Origin: Micromussa lordhowensis
Lineage: Eukaryota; Cnidaria; Anthozoa; Scleractinia; Lobophylliidae
Assembly: GCA_964020085.1 (NCBI GenBank)
Contig: OZ026597.1
Location: forward strand, 24,445,472-24,509,471
Direction of reading: 5' to 3'
Length of the DNA: 64,000 nt
Shown: positions 55,301-64,000 of the stretch, in pieces
How positions within the stretch are numbered: the first letter of the stretch is position 1
Layout: each line of letters begins with the position of its first letter
The notes under the pieces: generated by a model
The model's database searches: none
Told to the model about the DNA's origin: nothing
What the model saw: only the letters and a program-made list of their open reading frames with translations
Position numbers and translations under genes: made by a program

Positions 55301-58300
55301 ATTTATGGCTTGTTGTGTTTTGCTACTTTCAGAATGTCAGTAACAACTGTTAAATTTTTTTCCCAGCGTTTTGTGGAGAATGCCAATGTTGGGGCCTGTC
55401 ATAATGAGCTATTAATGTTGGAACATGGAGAAGTCCAGTCAATGTTGAAACTTAGGGCAACTAGCTGTCTATTCAGTGCAATTGAGAACTGCCAGGATGC
55501 TGTGGAGATTACCAGCCTGGACCATGATAAGTCCGAGTTACAGGTAGAGGTACAAACAAACAATCTTGATTTTAAAATTTTTCATCTAGATGTCAATTGC
55601 TGATGTAAACTGCATTAGTTGTATAAAGCTCAGTCACAAGGCTGAGCAGAAGTTGATACTAGTAATAGCCTACTTCGTGTCAAGTGTGAAACTGTACTCG
55701 ATTTATTGATTTAAAGAAGCTCTGACTCTCGCAAATCACTTTTAGAAAATAGATATAAATTGATAGGAATCTGAGAATATATATAAATTGATAGGAATCT
55801 GAGAATATCAGTTTAGCATGATAGGAAAAAAAAACAAAGGGAAAGAAACAATGTTTAATGACAGGGAAGACTATCTAGGATTATAAGCCACTCCCACCCT
55901 TAGTGAACTTAATATGTTCAATAATATGCCATACTGTATATGAAGTCGTTTTTCTGAGTTTATTATCTCCTACTCACTCTGTGTTTACCTCCTCTGGTAG
56001 TGGGAAATAGTTACAATGTTATACTATATTGTTAATTATACTCAGTAAATAACTGTTAACCCAAATCAGTGTTTGACATCAGTTTTGAGATGGGTTTTGT
56101 GTTGTACTTCAGTACGTTAACCCTGCATTTGAGAAAATGACTGGTGACTTGAGGTCAGAAGTTGTTGGACATCCTCAGACCTTAGGCATGAATAGTGAGC
56201 ATGAAAAACCTGTAAGTAGTGAAACTTAGAACTTTTTATCCACCAAATGAGTTCTTTCTTTTTTATTATTTTTATGACATGGACTAATTTTGTATTGAAG
56301 GGTTGAACCGTAATTCCACTTTCAAATAAGGGTTTGATTACAAGCCTCGGCATAACTTGATTGCATACTTTTTCTATTTTAGGAATCATATGAATCAATA
56401 CAAGCACTACTAAAGAAAGGAAAGGTAAGCTGTTGTGATACTCAATGTTTTAAAAAGCTTCTTTTAAAGGTGCTTCAGTGAAATTCTTTGCCATAAAATA
56501 AACTGTTTCTCATCTATTGCTGGCTGAGGGAAAACTTCAGACTGTAGGAGGATGAATTGTGATCACACTATTTTTTGTTTCAAACTACAGACTGCAGCTT
56601 ATGGTTCATTTAGAATCATTTTCCCACTACCTCTTGCATTTTTGATGTGTCTGATTAGGGTGAAACAATTTCCTCTGACAACTAGATTTGTTGTTGTCTG
56701 TTTCAGCCATGGGATGGCAAAGCTTTTGCAAAAAGAAGAAATGGGGAGAGCTTCTTACAAAGTGTGCATATTATTCCAGTTATTGGAAAAGGAGGGTAAG
56801 CACAAAATTTATGCAGTCATCTACATAACAGCAGTGTAACCATATACCGCTGATTTTCTGGGCTTACTCAATCTGGCACCAAGTTAAACACCTGTCTCAT
56901 AAAAACAGGGCTGCAACCAGAAAATTACTTATGACTGAGGCAATATCCATGGTAAAATTATCTTCCCAGATATTTAACAGTATCTTCCCTTCCCTTGTGC
57001 ATACCAATTTACCCTCTTGAGCATCCCATAATAGCTATTTAAAACAATAGAATTTAAAATGGCACTGTATTGCCGTAAAGGTACATTGTTGGCTAACAGA
57101 AAAAAAATATCTTTTCATTGCTTTATCCAAGACTCAAGTTCAACATTTGCACTTTTATTTAGGCAATGACACGAAACACTACAGAGATCTGTCCTGACTT
57201 TCAAACTAACTTTCTATCAATAGCATTCTTACACTAACTTCTTTTGACTTGTAGGAAAGTTGCACACCATGTGACAATCAAAAGAGAACTTACTCAAAAC
57301 AACCCACTTAATCAAGTCAATATGAACATGGAGCTTAACATGCATATGGAGTCAGTAAGTGTAACTTATTATATGGCTAGCTCCGCGAGCGGGCAAGATG
57401 AATCAAATCCTGCGCTGTGATTGGCTACCCGAGCGGGCAAGATAGCGCCATCTTGCCTGTCTCGGTCCATAAACATGCAAAAAAAGAACTTGGCCAATAT
57501 CCAGCTATCTTCACCTCACACTTAATCAATAACCCCACACATATTACTCTCATCTGCACTTAGGAAGCAAGATTGGGCAACTCTGGTCAATGCTATGTGG
57601 CCCTAGAATTAAATGCATAAGACCTAAGTGGTTCAAAAGTGTAGAAAAACTATTGTCATTAGTCAATATGTGCTGCATGATTCAGTGTGCTAAGTTGTTC
57701 AGCACTAACGCGTACCAGTAACACACTAATGTCAGGCCTGCACTTTTAGGGGCTGTATTTCTACCAGTCACTTTGTACCAAACAATAGTAACACATCACT
57801 TGCATTAAATGTTTCATATCATTATCTTGAAATTACAGTTAACCAAGTACCGAAGCATAGCTAAGCAGCTTTTAGCCTACCCCCTAACTAATTAAATTAT
57901 TAATTATTTTAGCAACTGGATGCACTTTTACTGCATTTCAGACCATGTGATGTTACTCTGGAGATGAATTTTCAAATAAGGTCATATTCACATGTATATG
58001 GAGGCACAGTTTTCGTCAGATAAAGCAGTTATTTTCTTAAAAATGTTGTATGATCTAAATTAGGTCATGAGTTATACGCCCATTTGTTTCTTTCAGCCAA
58101 CAACAACCAGTGGAGTAACAGAACAAGTTCAAATAAATACACTAACAAATGGTATGTAATTGCTAGTCTTAAATTGTATTTCTTCATACCCTGAGTTAAA
58201 AGACTATGGTCTTTGCTTGCTCATTTGTTAATGTACTGACACATTCTGATGTGTATGCTCAAAATGAAATGTTCAAAGTGCCCTGGTTGCAATGAATTCT

Positions 58301-61300
58301 TTGGCAAGACCCTTTACTGTCACACCGCCTCACTTCACCCAGGCATGTAAATGGGTACTGGTGAATTTAATGCTGTGGGTTACCCTGTGTTTGGGAAGTA
58401 GAAATTATCCAAGTCGTTTAGTGCTACAAATGCTAGAATAAGCTCTGTTTTTCACTGCTTATGTTTTGTGTAGTTTGAGATTATTCAAACTCAAAAATGA
58501 AGGACAAACAATATAAACAGAAAACCTCACCGAAAAGTTACGAAACTGAAATCAAAATTCTCGTTAATCCTGGGTTAGCTTAATCGGGCTTTGAACAACC
58601 CGGCCCAAGACCCATACAGACTTTACCTACCTTGTTACTTAAGTGGGCTAGGAACTGAGATCTTATGCAAACTTCACAGGTGTAGGTTAAATCCTAAATA
58701 ACTTTGAAGTCATTCAATTCAACTCCAGTTCAAACAAAATGCAAATATTCTCTTTAGGAGGTGTACTTAGAAGACACTCGACAACAACAACAACCAAAAT
58801 AGAGGCACCCATTACAAAAGTAAGTGGCATTTTGTTTATTTTTTTCAGCAGTTTTATATTTGATTAGCAATTTAATGCTTGCAACAAATGAGTAACTTAA
58901 AGATGAATGGTTTCAATGCTTTATACAGTTAAATCCTGTCAATTAATAGAGACACTGCAGGGATCATAGGAAGTGTCTGTATTAACCGGGTGTCTGTAGT
59001 AAGCAGGTTATGTGAATCACATCACAATTACATGCATTGTTTAATTGAGAACAGAAATAATTTTAAGTAAATAGAGCTCCACCTTAAGAAAAGCAGAAGA
59101 GTAATTGGGGTCATTCACATTTCATCGCATTCCTGCAAAATAATTATTTTGTTTTAACTGTGCCAGGCATGAAATTTTGCAATCAAGTAATTATTCCATG
59201 CTGAAAGGAAACGTTTTTTCTTCTCCATCTGCTACAATTAAAGAAATTCTGATTGCATGCGAAAATTTGTATGGTGAATGAACTTTGTAGGAATGTTTGC
59301 TACGTATGGATAATAAGAATTGTGTGAATAAAGAATGTCACCGTCACTTGCCACAACTGTAATGCAAGAAATGACAGTCACTGGTCACCAGTAGATACTC
59401 CATTGTTGCTTCAGTTTATTTGAACGAGGGACGCAAAGGAGAGAAATATACTGTAGAATACCACTTTGTCAAGACGTTAATGGCATTAAGGCTTCAGAAT
59501 CAAGGAAGGCAGCACTGTTCGTAAGCTTCGTATCATATTGCTCAAGAAGTTTGCTCAAGATATTGGGTTCAGCTCAAACAATACCAGCACTTATTCCCTG
59601 GCTTCAGTGATGAGTAGATTTCTTGTCAGATTCTTTCCAAGACTTTCCCTGGTTATTATCACTGCAGCAGATTAAGATCTATTCTGAGATGTTGCTTGCT
59701 GTAAGCTGGTGTATACCAAACTAAGTCGCAGCTTCATTTTTGTGAATGTTTTTGTTTTGTGCCCACCTTTGGCCAAACAAGACAATAAAATGTTGTTGAT
59801 AATTAATAAACACGTCAAACTTATAATGACGAAAAGAAGACAAAACAGAGCGTTAAGTCTGGCGGTTCACAAAAAGATAAAGTTCCTTGCATACAATTTT
59901 CATACTTTGTAGTCAAGTATGCTAAAGTATGTGATAGCAAAGATATCCGGTTAATTTTAACCAGGCAATTGACCTCTATGTGTTCCAAATTTTTATAGAA
60001 CCATTTGAATTTTGCGCTAATAGTAATTTAGCCAATAAAGTGGCTCAGATTAATTTAATTATCACATTTCTGCTTATTGGCAGCTACTAATGGCCCTTGG
60101 CGCAGCGGCCCCATTGTTTTCGCTTTCCTTCTCAGCCGCAGCATTGCTTCAATATGTCTTCTCAAACTCATTAATTATTAATTATGTTTATACAAAGAAA
60201 ATCATGACCGAGACAGTGTTTGGATATCTGATCTTAATTTTATCGGGAAGATATATCAAACACTAGACAGTGTTTGACCACATTTCCAAACACCATGAAG
60301 TTCGTCAAAAATACTCTGCTGCGTATCATGTTTTCAACTCTTTTCTCTGTGTTTGGAAATGTGGTCAAACACAGTCTTTCGTGTTTGGCATATTACTTCT
60401 CACACACCACTGGAAGCCATGTGAAGCTGACTACTGTCGCATGACCTTTATTACCAAATCAAAGCTAATACAAGTGGCATTGGCATGCCAAAGACTGGAA
60501 AAAGAAAACAAGTTCAAGGCTTGTTAATTGTACTGGCATGAATGAATAAATGAGTTTATTTTGCATGGAAGAACACTTAGCTCAGAAGCTAGTTTGCAGG
60601 TTTTCTTCAGGTGGGTGGGCAAGAAAGTTGGCAATGGTGGATGCAACAAAAACAATTGCCTGCCTCATAGCCCCAACGGCGTGTGAGAAAAACATTTTTC
60701 ACTTATTTCGTTCCACTCAACCAGTGAAACATTACTCTTATTATTTTATGACACCAAGTCTATTAGAACATTAAATAATTACTCAACTAACAAAGTTTAT
60801 ATCCATGCTGGAGTCAAACTTTGAGTACTGTGGGGTAAATTTGGAAACTGTTTTTGGAGTAGGTTGTGTCACTTATTGATCAACATCGTCCTCAGCTCAT
60901 TATTGTCAGGTTTCTTGTCATCTAGGCATGGTTTTAGCCTGGCAAAGTCGCGAGGATGTGATAATAATTGATGTCATTTGTTTTTCAGGTCATAAACATG
61001 CTGTCAGCGGCTCAAGAAAATAGTCCAATGTCTGTAGTGCAGGCATTAGATAGAGTGCTAGTAAGAATGATTTCCTTAATGATTGTATACATTCTTTTAG
61101 TGTTGGTTCAGAGAATGTGATGTTATATCAGGATGTCACCCAGGGGGGTAGGGTACCTTTCTCAGGCTTAGGGTTTACTGAAGGGTAGGGATTTCAAAAG
61201 TTGAGGTATATGAAAAGGCACGGAAATCAGAGTAACTTGGCCCCCACCACAACATAAACTGAACAAATAATTATCCTTTTTTGGTCAATATCTCTTCTGC

Positions 61301-62447
61301 TAGTGCTTGGTGTTCTCCCATAATATTGTTCCTAACTACGTTCCAAGGGTTAAGAAAGGGATGTATTGTTCTAAAGTAGGTATGTGAAGGAGGTACCTTT
61401 TCAATAAAAGACTGTATACGAAAGGGGTAGCTTTTCTATTCAAAATGGTATACAAAAGGTAAGGGGTGGAACCTCCTCGTATAAAACTTTCTAGAGAAGC
61501 CCCTCCCCTCCTCCCTCCCCCTCCCCCCTCCCCCAGGTGATCTCACCTGACTGCTAGAGCTAGTGCAGCTTGTGTTTTTGCCAGAGGAGTAACCAGTGGT
61601 TTTCTTTTTTCAGGAAATTTTACGGACAGCTGAATTATATTCACCGTTCACCACAACAGAAGAAGATGTAATGAATAATGAACTTGTGGGAGGTCTCATG
61701 AGTAATGTGAGTGTAATTTATTGTTATAATCAAATCTTTGAGAGTGAAGAATGTTCATCGCAGTATATATTCAAATTTAAGCAATTGGAAAGAAGAAGCC
61801 TGAAAAAAATCACAGTTTCAAATCCCGTTGGAGCCCTGATTTTTTTCAGGCTTCTTCTTTCCAATTACTTAAATTGGAAGATATACTGCGATGATCATTC
61901 TTCACTTTCATCTACAACCGCAGTTCATATATGAATTATTTCGTTTGTACATTGCGTCAATCAAATCTTTCTTATGCATGATAAGCAACTGCAATACTAG
62001 TCATGGACCATAGAAACACTTGTAAGAACTGCCTTAAAAATCAGCAGTAAATGATCTTTTAGAAGAGTTTTATATGATTTGTGTGGGCAGGGGAAGATGT
62101 AATGTTAGTGTCCTGCCACTTGTGATTGGGTATGTCTTACAGGAACACAATTTCAAGGGAACTATGCAATTAATTATTACTTTGGATATAAGAATATATT
62201 TATTATAAACTCTCCAGGAAAACAACAACAAAAATTGTTTGGGAAAGCAGGCAAGAGGAAATGAGAAAGCCAAATTTTGATTTTGGAAATTCTGTTCCAT
62301 CTTAACAACAACGGGGCTTGCAATTCTTGCATCTTGCAATTCAGGATGACGATCAATTTGAATTTTCAATTAAATTAAATAGTGATTCATTGTTGTTTGT
62401 TTCCTTACAGGGCCGAAGGAGACCATCCTGTGATGTACCTAAACCAA
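46391..62447 (+). CDS. PDE8: High-affinity cAMP phosphodiesterase PDE8, N-terminal part (3' end outside window)
   Basis: Sixteen coding exons: 46391-46663, 46807-46863, 49607-49741, 52129-52184, 52807-52866, 55209-55263, 55367-55543, 56113-56211, 56383-56424, 56707-56795, 57255-57354, 58097-58151, 58758-58819, 60989-61060, 61614-61706, 62411-62447. All phases agree; about 488 aa are visible. The start MGCAPSIH is the PDE8 hallmark, with G2/C3 likely lipidated for membrane attachment. Residues about 98-212 form the REC-like region ([17 protein letters not shown]). The PAS domain follows (about 250-365: [34 protein letters not shown]). Then come [20 protein letters not shown] and [11 protein letters not shown], a conserved PDE8 linker. 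The catalytic HD domain is not in the window. PDE8 hydrolyses cAMP with high affinity and is IBMX-insensitive in characterised members. The last exon (62411-62447) is weakly conserved and the least certain. Confidence 0.92.
46864..49606 (+). other. PDE8 intron 2
   Basis: 2.7 kb. It contains a candidate alternative first exon at 47222-47248 (see findings) and otherwise AT-rich sequence with no recognised element. Confidence 0.5.
52867..55208 (+). other. PDE8 intron 5
   Basis: 2.3 kb of AT-rich sequence. A small 16-bp tandem (AAGATATAAATGATC twice) lies near 54783-54815. GTGTTTCTATCAAGTTATAAA near 53228 resembles the end of the AACAATTA-family elements but lacks the rest. Nothing else is recognised. 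Confidence 0.5.
55753..55809 (+). repeat. 28-bp tandem duplication, PDE8 intron 7
   Basis: ATATAAATTGATAGGAATCT followed by GAGAATAT is present twice in direct tandem with no mismatch. Confidence 0.85.
57372..57468. repeat. GAGCGGGCAAGAT repeat with inverted third copy, PDE8 intron 11
   Basis: CGAGCGGGCAAGAT occurs at about 57386 and 57430, and an inverted related word (ATCTTGCCTGTCTCGG) at about 57449-57464. CTGTGATTGGCTACCC sits between them. Likely a short dispersed element. Confidence 0.5.
58470..58606 (-). repeat. GATTAAGCTAA...CCAGGAT dispersed repeat, copy 2 (reversed)
   Basis: Reverse orientation of the repeat at 33932 and 63168: GAAAACCTCACCGAAAAGTT, then TCCTGGGTTAGCTTAATC and a terminus TTTGAACAACCCGGCCC. 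Confidence 0.7.
58820..60988 (+). other. PDE8 intron 13
   Basis: 2.2 kb. It contains the GTGTTTGG foldback around 60266-60375. The rest shows short low-complexity tracts and no supported gene; small open frames here lack similarity. Confidence 0.5.
60266..60375. repeat. GTGTTTGG foldback, PDE8 intron 13
   Basis: GTGTTTGACCACATTTCCAA ACAC on the left and the exact reverse complement GTGTTTGGAAATGTGGTCAA ACAC on the right, about 57 bp apart. Further GTGTTTGG and CAAACACT words to the left (about 60216, 60254) suggest a compound or partial element. Confidence 0.75.
61742..61905. repeat. 164-bp foldback element, PDE8 intron 15
   Basis: The left arm AGTGAAGAATGTTCATCGCA GTATAT ... AATTGGAAAGAAGAAGCC ... 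AAAAAATCA is reverse-complemented on the right, ending GATCATTCTTCACTTTC. The central loop is about 25 bp (CAGTTTCAAATCCCGTTGGA). It begins 36 bp after the exon 61614-61706 donor. Confidence 0.85.
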
Positions 62448-63167
62448 GTATGAACTTAATCTACACATTTGGCCGAGGTCCGAGGCTAATGCTTACACTC
62501 TTTTCTAACTTTCATAATAACTTTTCTTAATAATTTAATTGTTTAATAATGAGTTATTTAATCATCTTAATATCTTCCTCCTCTTGAAACAAAGCTTAAT
62601 TACTGACATGTGATTCACAAAAAAATTCTTTCAAGTGGAATTTAATGTGCTGACAGTGTAAAACCCTTTCCCAACTGTTTGTGATACTTTTTAATGCGTG
62701 GATAAAACAAATAGTTTTAGTAAGCACACTACAACCATTGGCACCTGTTTTTTTGTATATTTTTTCGGTGACTAAAAAATGAAGGCTCTTCATATAATGT
62801 AAAAGATTATTTTCACAGTGTGACAACTGTAAATATGTTTCTTAGTATGAAGATCCCTTATTCATATGGTCATCCCTCGTATAGTCACCAAAAAATCTAC
62901 ACAAAGTGTTCATGGTTTGTGTGTGCTCACGCTTAAGATGTGGGATTTGACATTTGTAATCTTACATCATTGGAAAAGTGGAGCCAGGTGCATCACATAC
63001 CAAACCAAAATTTGACTTGTTAGAGACTAACTGATGATGCAAATTTGGTAGCAATTACAGTATTTCAATGCTCTTACAAGCTTAAGTTAACTGCAAATTA
63101 TTGAATACCAGAAATGCAAAACGCATGGCCAAGTTAGCAATATAGCCATGTTTACATGTAAGCCAAA

Positions 63168-63408
63168 GGGCCTGTTGCCCAAGACCCGATTAAGCTAATC
63201 CAGGATTAGCGAGAGTTTTGATTCAGTTTTGTAACTTTTTGTTGAGGTTTTCTATTTATATTGTTTGTCCTTTCTGTTTATAGTCTGAATAAACTCAAAC
63301 TACACAAAAAATAAGGAGTGAAAGACATTTTAATGCAAGAAAATAGTATACTTCGCTTAACTTTTAATCCTGAGTTAGTGTTAACCGGATTTTGAGCAAC
63401 CCGGCCCT
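63168..63408. repeat. GATTAAGCTAA...CCAGGAT dispersed repeat, copy 3, with imperfect inverted ends
   Basis: The left end GGGCCTGTTGCCCAAGACCC, then GATTAAGCTAATCCAGGATT, is mirrored by AATCCTGAGTTAGTGTTAAC and GAGCAACCCGGCCC on the right. The interior shares TTTTGTAACTTTTTGTTGAG and the TGAATAA(A/T)CTCAAA block with the copies at 33.9 and 58.5 kb. Confidence 0.7.
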
Positions 63409-63640
63409 GGGGCCAGTTTCTCGAAGGTCCCGAAAAGTTTTCGCACCCGGAAAGTCGTAGCAAAATCTCGAAGCTTATGATTGCAGAGCTGTTTTATTCG
63501 CGTGTTCTTAATATAAACAGAGGTTCTCTTCACACAAGAAGTTTCAGGCGTATACACTTCTCCGTTTTCAGATACAGATGAACTGAAAATGGTTTTACGG
63601 GCCCGAAAACTTTCTGGGGCTTTCGAGAAACGGGCCTCTG
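63409..63640. repeat. GGCCCGTTTCTCGAAAG foldback element, abutting the previous one
   Basis: The left end GGGGCCAGTTTCTCGAAGGT, then CCCGAAAAGTTTTCG, is the inverse of CCCGAAAACTTTCTGGGGC followed by TTTCGAGAAACGGGCCTC on the right. No coding capacity. Confidence 0.8.
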
Positions 63641-64000
63641 GTGTTTAAGAGTGAATTGCAACCTCGTCCCAACAGTCTCCCTTTTTTACGGTCCTATAAG
63701 CGAGAGAGAAAAAGAGGTGGGAAGAAGTGAGACCCTGAGAATGAGTTCGAGTGAATTGTTGGAGCGTCTGAAAATAATTTAGGGGATTTGTGTTGGAAAC
63801 GTTGCTCTAGACCAAAGTCTAGGCTCGTTAACCAAACCCCATTACAGTCATGAAATTAAGCCTGTACTCTTTTGAAGGGAGGAAGAAACAAGGACCATAT
63901 TTGAAGAACGGAACATGGTCGAGGCAAAGCGGAACTTGCCGTGCAAGAGTGCTTTCCATAGGAATCTTGAAATATGTGTATTTTTAAACCAGCAAAACGT

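Larger units (their letters stand above)
62448..64000 (+). other. PDE8 intron at right edge
   Basis: Apart from the two abutting elements (63168-63640) I find no exon. The conserved sequence that should follow in PDE8 (start of the catalytic region) is absent, so the rest of the gene lies to the right. Confidence 0.6.

Noticed and set aside
62840..62880. Next PDE8 exon after a TTTCTTAG acceptor
   Set aside because: The joined frame meets a stop and does not resemble the expected start of the catalytic region.

Overview
The window is animal nuclear DNA: AT-rich, with short GT-AG exons, introns of about 0.1 to 4 kb, and dense short transposable elements in introns and intergenic DNA. The protein signatures (one PIAS with all domains, one PDE8, SLC25A38, a divergent homeodomain) and the style of repeats suggest a cnidarian, most likely an anthozoan such as a stony coral or sea anemone. 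That assignment is inference. I see no bacterial operon, CRISPR array or complete virus.

Layout. 79-1718 (+): 3' end of a HAD-superfamily hydrolase gene that starts left of the window. 1719-7486: intergenic, with foldback and TIR elements, including a Harbinger-like element that contains another element. 7487-14161 (+): complete SLC25A38 (mitochondrial glycine carrier), 10 coding exons, 288 codons. 16295-36431 (+): complete PIAS SUMO ligase gene, 17 coding exons, 564 codons; its introns hold several non-autonomous DNA transposons, a tRNA-derived SINE cluster and a Penelope-like fragment with a GIY-YIG domain. 36432-41149: intergenic, with the relic of a tyrosine-recombinase (DIRS-like) retroelement, a roughly 60-bp tandem array and a LINE 3' end. 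41150-43899 (-): homeobox gene, 3 coding exons, 366 codons. 46391 to beyond the right edge (+): 5' part of PDE8, 16 coding exons visible (N-terminal signature, REC-like region, PAS domain); the catalytic HD domain lies outside the window.

Exon models were built by hand from splice sites, reading phase and family similarity. SLC25A38, PIAS and the homeobox gene each sum to an exact multiple of three. The genes are unrelated housekeeping, signalling and regulatory genes with no evident joint pathway.

No clearly new biological system stands out. The most interesting material is the transposable-element layer: two TTAA-flanked elements each carrying an open frame, a four-copy hairpin family, a GCGACA-studded TIR element, two long non-autonomous elements with exact target-site duplications, and a possible alternative first exon of PDE8.
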